In this document: positions 35,019 through 42,741 of the stretch, piece by piece
How the letters are laid out: every line of letters begins with the position of its first letter
Numbering within the stretch: the first letter of the stretch is position 1
DNA from: Streptomyces klenkii
GTDB taxonomy: Bacteria; Actinomycetota; Actinomycetes; Streptomycetales; Streptomycetaceae
Direction of reading: 5' to 3'
DNA: 64,000 nt
NCBI RefSeq assembly: GCF_003626645.1
Contig: NZ_RBAM01000001.1
Location: 806,001-870,000 of the forward strand
Position numbers and translations under genes: made by a program
The notes under the pieces: generated by a model
What the model was told of the DNA's origin: nothing
What the model saw: only the letters and a program-made list of their open reading frames with translations
Databases searched by the model: none

Positions 35019-35477
35019 TCAGCGGGGCTGATCGCACTGGGAGAGGTCCGTCTCCGCCAGAGGCTTCCCCTCCGGGGTCATGTACGTAGCCCAGAGCACC
35101 AGGGGAGCGGATCCTTCGTTGCGCCCCTCGTGGACGTATCCCCTGCCTTCGGTGATGGAATCGCCCGTGCGGTACACGTGGACCCCACCCGGGTACACGG
35201 GCGCGTAGTGGGTGAGCGTGCCGGATTTGACGACGCCGACCAGCTGGCCGTGATGGCAGTGCCTTCCTGTGGAACCGCCCGGCGGGATGGTGATTTCACG
35301 GAAGTTGACCTGTACGGGGCCTGAGACAGCCACTTTCACCGGACCGGCCTGCGTCCCTTGCGCGATCTCCTTGATGCCGGGCGCCGAACTTGAGGCATCC
35401 GAGGGGAGGCAGAATCCCGCCGTCGCCACGAAGCACACTGCGCTGATGATCGCCTGCCGCCTGCGGGAGAGTGCCAT
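35019..35477 (-). CDS. Secreted cupin-domain protein
   Basis: A 152-residue protein with a signal peptide (SRRRQAIISAVCFVATAGF) and a cupin fold. Cupin motif 1 appears as PPGGSTGRHCHHGQLVGVVKSG with the metal-binding His cluster, and motif 2 as GDSITEGRGYVHEGRNEG with another His. Export of a small single-cupin protein is common in streptomycetes; the ligand is unknown. The ATG at 35477 has AAGGAG 7 nt upstream, favouring it over the in-frame start at 35495. Confidence 0.85.
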   Translation of the reverse strand: MALSRRRQAIISAVCFVATAGFCLPSDASSSAPGIKEIAQGTQAGPVKVAVSGPVQVNFREITIPPGGSTGRHCHHGQLVGVVKSGTLTHYAPVYPGGVHVYRTGDSITEGRGYVHEGRNEGSAPLVLWATYMTPEGKPLAETDLSQCDQPR

Positions 35478-35537
35478 GACCTGACTCCTTGTCATCGTCG
35501 CGCTTTGCGTTCTTCTCGGTGTGAATGACGGGCACGG

Positions 35538-36296
35538 GTGGTGTACGGCAACACGGTAGTGCCGGTCAGCCGTGGGAAGGCCTCCCCGGCTGCGCCTGTT
35601 GCTCACGTCGGCCGGCTGCTGGCCGACGTCACCGAGCTCCTGGGCCGGCAGCTGCCGGCCGGGTGCGAGCGTGCGCTGCGTACGGTCCCACGGCACGTGT
35701 TCCTGCCCAGTCGGCTGTGGCTGCGCGACGGCGAAGGCGGCTACCGGCCCTGCGACCTTTCGACGGACCCGGACGGATGGCTTACCGCGGCCTACACCGA
35801 CACCCCGCTGGTCACCCGGTTCACCGACGGGCTCCCCTCGCCGTCGGCCTCCATGCCCTCCATGGTGCTGGAACTGGGTACCGGAACGGGCTTCAACGCC
35901 GCCCTCCTGTGCGTCCTTCTGGGTGATGACGCGGTCAGCACGGTCGAACTGGACCCGCTGCTCGCCGTACGGGGCGAGCGGAACCTGCAAGCCGCGGGCT
36001 TCGCACCGGCGGTCTCCTGCGGTGACGCGGCCGCCGGCCGGCCGCCCGGAGCTCCGTACGAGCGGGTGGTCGCGACGTTTTCCGTCGACCGGGTCCCGAC
36101 GGCCTGGGTGGAGCAGACCGGAGCCGGCGGGCGCATCGTCACGCCGTGGACCTCGGCCTGGTGCCGCTACGGAACCCTCGCACTGACGATCGGCCCCGGC
36201 GGCACCGCACACGGACGCTTCCACGCCTTCGCCTCTTTCATGCCCATGCAACGCCCGGACCAGGACACGGCGGGCCCTGCACCTGCACCCCACTGA
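35538..36296 (+). CDS. Shortened PCMT-like methyltransferase (TgmC-type remnant)
   Basis: A 252-residue SAM methyltransferase with ELGTGTGFNAALL (motif I), VSTVELDP (acidic loop) and ATFSVDRVPTAWVEQTGAGGRIVTPW, as in protein-L-isoaspartate methyltransferase-like enzymes of ATP-grasp peptide systems. Two things are missing relative to the family: about 15-20 residues between SASMPS and MVLELGTG, where a helix (MLEALDV..GH) belongs, and some 100+ residues after FMPMQ. It is either a minimal variant or a decayed gene. No ATP-grasp ligase or precursor peptide is beside it. It converges with the TPR gene at 36329. Confidence 0.75.
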   Translation: MVYGNTVVPVSRGKASPAAPVAHVGRLLADVTELLGRQLPAGCERALRTVPRHVFLPSRLWLRDGEGGYRPCDLSTDPDGWLTAAYTDTPLVTRFTDGLPSPSASMPSMVLELGTGTGFNAALLCVLLGDDAVSTVELDPLLAVRGERNLQAAGFAPAVSCGDAAAGRPPGAPYERVVATFSVDRVPTAWVEQTGAGGRIVTPWTSAWCRYGTLALTIGPGGTAHGRFHAFASFMPMQRPDQDTAGPAPAPH

Positions 36297-36328
36297 ACGT
36301 CACGGATCAGGGGATATGGCACAGCTAG

Positions 36329-37432
36329 TCAGCTCGATCCGGCCCGCGATTCCCTGCTCCCCGCGTGTGCACGGGCTTTCTGGTGCTGGAGGAGTTCGGT
36401 GAGGTGCCTATTTGTGTTCCGAAGGGTGCGTGGAACGGAACGACCCTGCTTGATGATGTGGGTGGTGCCGGTGAGCGAGTTGAGGGACCGTACCGAGCCG
36501 ATGCGGGGCACGGTGTCGACGAGGGTGGACAGCCATGCGTCTGCCTCTCGCCAGGCACCGGCCCGGGCAAGGGCAGCTCCCAGTTCGGTGGAGAAGAGGG
36601 AGCGGTAGGCCGGGGCTCCGCCGGGTGCTGCCGCTTCGTAGAGGTGTGAGGCAGCCGTCTTGAGATTCCCCAGGGCAGCGTGGGCCAGCCCTTGGTGACC
36701 AGTGAATTCTGTACGGTCGAACCACCAGGTCCAGGAAGGGTCGCGCTCGGAAGGCTCTTCGGTAAGGAGTTCCTCGGCCGCGTTCAAGGACCAAAGGGCT
36801 TTCTTCTGCTGCTGCAACTGGGCATGGGCGCGCGCCTCACGCACATGGAAGATCGCAGCTACCCGCTCCGGAAGGTCTTTTCTGGTGAGCACGGATGAGG
36901 AGATGTGCAGAGAGCTGCCGGGGAAACCAAGGTGTTCCTGCTGGAGGCACAGCACGGAGAGGATCAGCAACTCGATGGACCGCTGATCTTCGGGCAGTCG
37001 ACGGGACAGGTTCCATGCCTGGTGGCTGAGGGCGCGGGACAGCCCGTGCCGCTCGGCGTCGAAGAGGATCCATGCAGCCACTTGGAAGAGCTCGGCGAGT
37101 GCTGCTAGTGCTCCGCAGGAGAGTGTGTGTGAGCCTTGGGCCTTCCGTCTGGCAATGCTGACCGCCCGCAGTGCCTGGGGGGCTGCTCGGCGGGCTCCGG
37201 ATGTCCGGTCCGTCCGGATGAGCTCCGCCGTTAGTGCAGCAATTAGTGCGGCGATGTCGTGTGAACCGACGTCGCCGGTGTCTTGTATCAGCTGTGGGTA
37301 AGCTTGCACTTTGCGGCTCCTCCTGACCTGTGGCGGCTCTGACACTGAATCCTGGCGGAGAGGGCCGCTACCAGCGAGCCATTTGAACGTCAGCGGTGCG
37401 GCATTGCGGAGGAGAGCTCGTACGCGAGACAT
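36329..37432 (-). CDS. TPR-containing regulator-like protein without a visible HTH
   Basis: A 367-residue, mostly helical protein. Segments such as RAVSIARRKAQGSHTL, LSRALSHQAWNLSRRLPEDQ, VREARAHAQLQQQKKALWSLNAAEELL and GHQGLAHAALGNLKTAASHLYEAA are TPR-like pairs. Streptomycete XRE regulators of this length carry such a TPR region after an N-terminal helix-turn-helix, but the first 45 residues here show none. It may have lost its DNA-binding domain or work by protein contact. It converges with the shortened methyltransferase, 32 bp apart. Confidence 0.72.
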   Translation of the reverse strand: MSRVRALLRNAAPLTFKWLAGSGPLRQDSVSEPPQVRRSRKVQAYPQLIQDTGDVGSHDIAALIAALTAELIRTDRTSGARRAAPQALRAVSIARRKAQGSHTLSCGALAALAELFQVAAWILFDAERHGLSRALSHQAWNLSRRLPEDQRSIELLILSVLCLQQEHLGFPGSSLHISSSVLTRKDLPERVAAIFHVREARAHAQLQQQKKALWSLNAAEELLTEEPSERDPSWTWWFDRTEFTGHQGLAHAALGNLKTAASHLYEAAAPGGAPAYRSLFSTELGAALARAGAWREADAWLSTLVDTVPRIGSVRSLNSLTGTTHIIKQGRSVPRTLRNTNRHLTELLQHQKARAHAGSRESRAGSS

Positions 37433-37538
37433 GAGCGGTACGTGAGCAGGACGTCAGTAGAACGGCAGGGCAGAGGCCGAAGCTGTGCGCAGGTCAGTTG
37501 TTCGCACATGGAACTGACCGCATCACACGGGAGCCCTT

Positions 37539-38231
37539 ATGCGTACCTCCATCCGCCCTGCCGTATTCGCCGCGACCGCCCTCACCGCCCTCAGCCTGAC
37601 GCTCACCGCCTGCGGCAGTGACGGCAGCAAGGACGAACAGGCCGCCTCGAAGGCCGTCGGCGCCGGGAAGAAGGGCTCGGCTGCCAACGACGAAGCGGGG
37701 CAGGGCAAGGCCGCCGCGGAAGCCACCGAATCCGGCAGCTCGGGCTCCGGCACCGCCCCTCCCACTCGGCCCGGTGCCATGCAGAAGACCGGGGGCAAGG
37801 CCCCGGCCTGCACCGTCGGTGACGTGAAGATCTCCGCAGGCAAGCAGGACGGCGTGCCCACCACGCACATCACGCTGACCGCGACGAACGTCTCGGGCCA
37901 CGCCTGCACGCTGCTGCGGTACCCGCTGATCGCGTTCGGCGACATCCAGACCGCCAAGGATGTTCCGGCCGTTGCCAAGAGCAAGCCGGGCACCGCCGTG
38001 GTGGTGGCCGCCGGCGGCTCGGCCTATGCAGCCGTGCGGCTCAATCAGGGCGGTGTCCACGAGGAGAACCGCGTCGTCACCTCCTTCAACGTGAACCTCT
38101 TCGCCGCCGACGGCCCCGCCGAGGGCAGCAAGGTGGTCACCGCGCCCGCAGGCGGCATTGCGGTCGACGACGCGGTCGCGAAAACTGGTTACTGGACGCC
38201 CGAGCTCCGCAACGGTGCCGACGAATTCTGA
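37539..38231 (+). CDS. DUF4232-type lipoprotein
   Basis: A 230-residue lipoprotein. The signal ends in the lipobox LTAC (Cys about 26), followed by a low-complexity Ser/Gly/Lys/Ala linker to about 75. A globular domain follows (PACTVGDVKISAG, THITLTATNVSGHACTLLRYP, GGSAYAAVRLNQGG) with the Cys pair and beta-sandwich pattern of DUF4232. Anchored outside the membrane; function unknown. A weak hairpin follows at 38271-38301. Confidence 0.88.
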   Translation: MRTSIRPAVFAATALTALSLTLTACGSDGSKDEQAASKAVGAGKKGSAANDEAGQGKAAAEATESGSSGSGTAPPTRPGAMQKTGGKAPACTVGDVKISAGKQDGVPTTHITLTATNVSGHACTLLRYPLIAFGDIQTAKDVPAVAKSKPGTAVVVAAGGSAYAAVRLNQGGVHEENRVVTSFNVNLFAADGPAEGSKVVTAPAGGIAVDDAVAKTGYWTPELRNGADEF

Positions 38232-38646
38232 TGCGGAGCACCCGAGCGCTGCCCCGGATGAGCACTCGTGGGCCCTCGTACTCCCGGCGCGGCCGAGGGC
38301 CTGGCCGGCCGTAGCGGGACTACGGCCTCCCTGGACCGACCGCGGCCACATGCGGTCCGACGGAGGGACGGTGCATGCACTCCGGGTTCTCGCGGGCGAA
38401 CCAGTGTCCCCGCAGCCGGACAATGGCACTTCGTGGGCGTTCTACTGGGGTACCGGCGCTGTGGTGACGGTGCATACGGTCAGGTCGGTGCGGTCGGAAC
38501 GCGTACCCACCCGCCGGTGAGAGGGCAGCCGGTCTGTCCCGCCCGGAGAGGGTTGTCCGCTCGAAGGGGATAGGAGATCGCTGAACCATACGATTACGTA
38601 GGCGAGACCCTCCCGCTTCCGCGCGTGGGCCTGATATGAGTTGATC
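38232..38646. other. Intergenic region, no gene seen
   Basis: About 415 bp between two plus-strand genes, with the possible hairpin at 38271. The last ~60 bp are AT-richer and probably hold the promoter of the SnoaL-like gene. Confidence 0.4.
38271..38301. terminator. Possible terminator after the lipoprotein gene
   Basis: 8-bp perfect arms (GGCCCTCG and complement) with a 15-bp loop, 40 bp past the lipoprotein stop. Confidence 0.4.
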
Positions 38647-39120
38647 ATGGATGCTGAGACGCTTGACCCGATGGAACGTCTGATAGCCGAGCGGGCCTGT
38701 GAGCGATTGATCGTCGAGTTCGTCCGTCGGCTCGACCTCGGGGACCCGGGTTCGGTAGCGGAGCTGTTCACGCCGGACGGGAGCTGGTCGTGGCCCGCAG
38801 GCGATCGCCGTATAGCGGGCCGTGAGGCTCTTCGCGACTACTTCGGAGGCCGGCCCGCGGACCGGCTGTCACGTCGTATGTGCACCAACATCCTGGTTAC
38901 CGTTACCTCTCCGGATACCGCCGCTGCCACCTCCTACTTCGCTACATACCGGGTCGACGGCTACTCCGGGGGCATGGTGCCGCCCCGGCCCCCGGCCCAG
39001 GTCGGGCATTACGAAGACAGCTTCCGCAAGGTGGACGGATTCTGGCTGCTCTCGACGCGGACCACGTTCCTCTCCTTCGCCGGGCCCACAGAACGCCTCG
39101 ACGGGCCTGGCGATTCGTGA
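38647..39120 (+). CDS. SnoaL-like (NTF2 fold) protein
   Basis: A 157-residue cone-shaped NTF2-fold protein: ERLIAERACERLIVEFVRRLDLGDPGSVAELFTPDG is the classic N-terminal helix and pocket entrance, followed by RIAGREALRDYFGG, TNILVTV and the terminal HYEDSFRKVDGFWLLSTRTT. Such proteins are small cyclases, isomerases or ligand-binding proteins; the residues here do not fix which. No partner enzyme is adjacent. Confidence 0.88.
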   Translation: MDAETLDPMERLIAERACERLIVEFVRRLDLGDPGSVAELFTPDGSWSWPAGDRRIAGREALRDYFGGRPADRLSRRMCTNILVTVTSPDTAAATSYFATYRVDGYSGGMVPPRPPAQVGHYEDSFRKVDGFWLLSTRTTFLSFAGPTERLDGPGDS

Positions 39121-39499
39121 CGCCGACCTGAGCGCGGCAGCCTCCCAGAAGTCATCCGGCCCCTCGAGTTCGATTCCTCTGGCACCAGCCGCTCAGCTGC
39201 TCGAGATGCCAGGCACCGACACCGGCACCGGCACCGGCAAACAGGCTGTGGTCCGGGCTCGCCCCAAAGCCTGACGGCGTCGCCGAGTGGGCCTCCTGCA
39301 TCTGCAACAAGGCGAACTGAACCGGTTGTCCGTGTACGCACCCCCGCACTGCGGAGGTCCGGTGCCCCCGGCGGGCTCCGGCCGCATGCTTTCCCCCTGG
39401 CGACCGCCGCCGCTGCCCTGGACTTCCTGACGGCGGTCGGCCCAGCACTGTGGCTCGTCGGCGGGCCCGGCGACGACGCGGCCGGCCAGCCAGCCGGCT
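39121..39499. other. Intergenic region with CACCGG repeat and tRNA-3'-like fragment
   Basis: About 380 bp. Contains (CACCGG)n near 39215-39238 and the sequence GAGTTCGATTCCTCTGGCACCA at about 39166-39187, which resembles the T-loop and 3' end of a tRNA but lacks the rest of one. It could be an old attachment-site scar or chance. No gene seen. Confidence 0.3.
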
Positions 39500-40138
39500 C
39501 TACGCGACGCCGGGCGGCTCGATCAGTGTGCCGATTCCGGCGCAGAGCATCCGTACGCTTCGCAGGAACTTCTCTTCCTGGTCGTAGGCGGCTACGGCGG
39601 CCACGGTCAGGGGGAAGCGCTCGGGGAGGCCGGCGACGTCCTCGGCGGTGACGGGGAGGGCGGGCGACTCGCTCTCTTCCTGGAGTACGTAGCCGGTGAT
39701 GTGGCTGAGCAGCGTGTCCGCGGCGATGGTGAGGTGCTCGTCGGGCACGCCGGCGTCGCGCAGGGTGTGCAGGAGCCGTTCCATCAGTGACAGCGCTCCG
39801 GAGCTGAGCATCTTCGGGCTGTCGGCGAACATGACCGCGCCACCCCGGTGCCGCCGGATGCTCTGCCGCAGGGTTACGGCCTGGGCCTCGATCGCTGTCT
39901 TCCAGTCGGACTGGTCGGGGAGCGCGGCCAGTGCGGCACTCCCCGCGTCGTAGGCCTGCCGGGCGACCCGGTCGGCCATCAGCTGGAGCAGCGCGCTCTT
40001 GCTCGGTACGTGGTAGTAGAGGCTTCCGGCGTGCACGTCCAGGCGCTCGGCCACCTGGCGCATGGACAGTCCGTGGTAGCCGGACTCTGCGAAGACGGCC
40101 ATGCCTGCGTCGATGATCCGGTCTGCGGTCAGCTTCAT
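39500..40138 (-). CDS. TetR-family transcriptional repressor
   Basis: A 212-residue repressor. The N-terminal HTH reads ADRIIDAGMAVFAESGYHGLSMRQVAERLDVHAGSLYYHVPSKSALL, with the TetR YYHxxSK motif. The C-terminal ligand-binding part resembles the TetR_C (tetracycline-repressor-like) helices. It is divergent from the rhomboid-like gene, with a perfect 17-bp palindrome between them that is the likely operator. Confidence 0.93.
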   Translation of the reverse strand: MKLTADRIIDAGMAVFAESGYHGLSMRQVAERLDVHAGSLYYHVPSKSALLQLMADRVARQAYDAGSAALAALPDQSDWKTAIEAQAVTLRQSIRRHRGGAVMFADSPKMLSSGALSLMERLLHTLRDAGVPDEHLTIAADTLLSHITGYVLQEESESPALPVTAEDVAGLPERFPLTVAAVAAYDQEEKFLRSVRMLCAGIGTLIEPPGVA

Positions 40139-40159
40139 GGGACAATCTTAACCACTACT

Positions 40160-40176
40160 TTCAAACAGTGTTTGAA
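40160..40176. promoter_or_regulatory. TetR operator: perfect 17-bp palindrome
   Basis: TTCAAACA-G-TGTTTGAA, 21 bp upstream of the TetR start and 67 bp upstream of the divergent gene. Placement and symmetry fit autoregulation and control of the rhomboid-like gene. Confidence 0.75.
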
Positions 40177-40242
40177 TTTGGCCGTCGCCCCCGCTACTGT
40201 CGTGTCCAGCACAAGAAACGGCATACAAGGGGGCTGGTGGCG

Positions 40243-40971
40243 ATGGGCGCACTGCTGTTCAACGTAACCACTGCGGCACTGATGATTCTGATGTTCAACG
40301 CAGGGCTCGCCCTCGTCGGACAGGACACCTTGGGCAGGCGCCGCATCCCCTGGGCCGCCGTTGCGCTGACCGCGGTCGCGCTCGCCGGGGTCGTGACACA
40401 GCTCTGCTGGTCGGGGGCGATGGACGCCTTCGACAGCGACCCGAGCAAGTCGGGCTGGTGGCGCGTGGTCACGTCAGTCTTCATGCAGAACGGCGGATTC
40501 CTCGGCGGGGCCTGGAACATCGCCACCCTCGCCGTCATCGCCGCCCTTGCCCAGTGGTTCTGGGGCGGCCCCCTGATGGTGGCCCTGTTCGCCGCCGGCA
40601 TCCTCCTGCCGGAGCACATCGACGCGCTCTTCGGCCAGACGGGTGGCAGCACCGACCCCCGCAACTTCGCCGGGAGTTCGGGCTCTACGTACTTCCTCGC
40701 CGCGACCCTGGCCGCCGGCCTCCTGCTGCGCGGCCGTGAGCGCAAGGACGTACTGCTCGCGATCGCCGCTCCCGTGTTCGGCCTGGGCATGTGGTTCGCC
40801 CAGTCCAACGGCCACGGCATGGTGACGGTGTACGGCTTCGTCCTCGGCCTGCTGGTCCGGACCCTGGGAAGCCGCTTGATCGACCCCGACCGCGACCTCC
40901 GGCAGCCCCCGCAGACGACCATGGCCTCACTGGCCGGGCTCGTCGGCAGGCGGCCGCGCCAGGCCGGCTAG
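40243..40971 (+). CDS. Rhomboid-like intramembrane serine protease
   Basis: A 242-residue protein with about six membrane helices. WWRVVTSVFMQNG matches the rhomboid loop-1 region (WR...TxxFxHx), WNIATL fits the following helix, FAGSSGSTYFLAATLA provides a GxSG motif with Ser146, and SNGHGMVTVYG provides a His (191) in the last helix. Spacing is reasonable for a rhomboid Ser/His dyad. It diverges from ordinary rhomboids, so it could be an inactive relative. ATG 40243 has AAGGGGG about 9 nt upstream. Confidence 0.65.
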   Translation: MGALLFNVTTAALMILMFNAGLALVGQDTLGRRRIPWAAVALTAVALAGVVTQLCWSGAMDAFDSDPSKSGWWRVVTSVFMQNGGFLGGAWNIATLAVIAALAQWFWGGPLMVALFAAGILLPEHIDALFGQTGGSTDPRNFAGSSGSTYFLAATLAAGLLLRGRERKDVLLAIAAPVFGLGMWFAQSNGHGMVTVYGFVLGLLVRTLGSRLIDPDRDLRQPPQTTMASLAGLVGRRPRQAG

Positions 40972-41010
40972 TCACCGGCGGCAAGTCACCGGCGGCTAGT
41001 CACCGGCCGC
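40969..41010. repeat. 14-bp tandem repeat overlapping a stop codon
   Basis: Three copies of (T/A)AGTCACCGGCGGC at 40969, 40983 and 40997 (third with one change). The first supplies the TAG stop of the rhomboid-like gene. Confidence 0.88.
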
Positions 41011-41012
41011 GG

Positions 41013-41071
41013 CACCGAGTTCAGCAGCGAATTCAGGACCGAGTTCAGCAACCGAGTGCAGCACCGAGTCA
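41013..41071. repeat. 12-13-bp imperfect tandem repeat (CCGAGTTCAGCA)
   Basis: About five imperfect units (CCGAGTTCAGCA, GCGAATTCAGGA, CCGAGTTCAGCAA, CCGAGTGCAGCA, CCGAGTCACTCT) fill the space between the 14-bp array and the ribosome site of the next gene. Confidence 0.75.
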
Positions 41072-41088
41072 CTCTGGGGGGAGACGTC

Positions 41089-42645
41089 ATGCCCGAGAAC
41101 GTGTACGAGGAAGTGTCGAGGGTCGTGGACGAGGAGGTGAAGAACGTGTACCGGGAGGTGTCGAGGCTCGTCGACGAGGAGGTGGCGAAGCTCATGGACC
41201 GGACCAACCGCGAGGTGGACCGGGTCGTGAACCGCGCCCTGGGCGTGGCCGCCCCTGAAGGCTTCGACACCCGCCACTGGCAGGACCGGCTCGATGCGCT
41301 GCTCGCCACCCACCGCATCCCGGGCGCCGTCCTGGCCGTGCTCGCCGACGGGGAGATCCACGAGCTGGCGAGCGGCATCCTGCACACCGGGACCGGCGTC
41401 GAGGTGACGACGGACTCCGTGTTCCAGATCGGCTCGATCAGCAAGGGCTACACGGCCGCGCTCGCCGTGCTGCTCGCCGACGCCGGGAAGCTCGACCTGG
41501 ACGCCCCCGTCGCGAACGTCCTGCCGGACTTCGCCGTCGCCGACGCCGAGGCATCGCGTACGATCACGCCGCGCCAGCTGCTCAACCACACCAGCGGCAT
41601 CGAGGGCGACTACGTCAACGACACCGGCCGCGGCGACGACTGCCTGGCCCGCTACGTCGAGGCCGCACGGAACGTCGGCATGACGAACCCGCCCGGCGCC
41701 ACCATGTCGTACTCCGGCACCGCCTACAACATCCTCGGCCGGATCGTCGAGGTCATCACCGGCAAGACCTGGGACGAGGCGCTCAAGGAACTGCTCCTCA
41801 CTCCGCTCGGCCTCGACCACACGATGACCCTGCCCGAGGAAGTGCTGCGCTTCCGCGCGGCGATGGGGCACATGGGCGATCCCGGCGAAGACCCGGTCCC
41901 GACCCCGCTGTGGAACATGCTGCCCCGCTCCGCCGGGCCCTACGGCGGAATCAGCGCCACCGCCGCCGACGTCGTGCGGTTCGCCCGGCTGTTCGTCGAC
42001 GGCGCCACAGCACCGGACGGCACCCGCGTACTGTCTTCCGCCGGCGTCGAGGCCATGCTGAACCGCGAGGTCGAGATGCCCGACGAGTGGTTCTTCGGCG
42101 CCCACTGGGGGCTGGGATGGGGCCTGTTCGAGTGGGACGGCGCGCGCGGCTTCGGCCACGACGGCAGCACATTCGGGCAGCTCGCCTACCTGCGCGCCAT
42201 CCCCGAGAAGGGCCTCGCCATCGCCCTCCTGACCAACGGCGGCGGCGCCGCGCCCAAGGTCTACGAGGCCCTGTGCCGTGAACTGACCGCCGAACTCGCC
42301 GGGGTCAGCATGCCGGCGTTCGGACCGCCCGAGCAGCCGCTCACGGTGAACACGGCCCCGTTCACCGGCGCCTACAAGCGCGAGGGCTTCCTCATGACCA
42401 TCACCGACCGCCCCTCCGACGAAGGCGTCCTCCAGTTGACGTACGAGGGCGCCGACGGCCTGGCGGGCAGCTTCGACCCCCTGGTCTGGCACCTGACCCC
42501 GGTCTCGGACAGCCCGGCGAGAACGGTCTTCGCCGGCCGCCGCAACGAGAAGGACGGGTGGATTCCGGTGGTCTTCTACGCATTGGCCGACGGCAGCCGC
42601 TACGTCCACTTCGGCGCACGCGCCACGGCGAAGTCCGCCGCCTGA
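41089..42645 (+). CDS. Beta-lactamase-fold serine hydrolase with N-terminal coiled coil
   Basis: A 518-residue protein without a signal peptide. Residues 5-50 form a heptad-like helix with a 14-residue internal repeat (VYEEVSRVVDEEV then VYREVSRLVDEEV). The class C/PBP-like domain has Ser116-I-S-Lys119, SYSGTAYN as the second motif (Tyr) and GHDGSTFGQ as the third (HxG). A C-terminal beta-domain follows from about 415, as in EstB-like esterases. It is probably a cytosolic or membrane-attached esterase/peptidase. A GGGGGGA site precedes the ATG at 41089. Confidence 0.9.
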   Translation: MPENVYEEVSRVVDEEVKNVYREVSRLVDEEVAKLMDRTNREVDRVVNRALGVAAPEGFDTRHWQDRLDALLATHRIPGAVLAVLADGEIHELASGILHTGTGVEVTTDSVFQIGSISKGYTAALAVLLADAGKLDLDAPVANVLPDFAVADAEASRTITPRQLLNHTSGIEGDYVNDTGRGDDCLARYVEAARNVGMTNPPGATMSYSGTAYNILGRIVEVITGKTWDEALKELLLTPLGLDHTMTLPEEVLRFRAAMGHMGDPGEDPVPTPLWNMLPRSAGPYGGISATAADVVRFARLFVDGATAPDGTRVLSSAGVEAMLNREVEMPDEWFFGAHWGLGWGLFEWDGARGFGHDGSTFGQLAYLRAIPEKGLAIALLTNGGGAAPKVYEALCRELTAELAGVSMPAFGPPEQPLTVNTAPFTGAYKREGFLMTITDRPSDEGVLQLTYEGADGLAGSFDPLVWHLTPVSDSPARTVFAGRRNEKDGWIPVVFYALADGSRYVHFGARATAKSAA

Positions 42646-42648
42646 GAC

Positions 42649-42685
42649 CGGCGGTCACCGGGACACACAGCCCCGGTGACCGCCG
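42649..42685. terminator. Bidirectional terminator
   Basis: Perfect 14-bp arms (CGGCGGTCACCGGG and complement) with a 9-nt loop, 4 bp past the hydrolase stop and before the convergent KASIII gene end. Confidence 0.85.
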
Positions 42686-42741
42686 TGAGGCATAGCGGCC
42701 GGGCTGTGTCAGGCCGCGCACGGGAACGGCATGGCGGGCCG

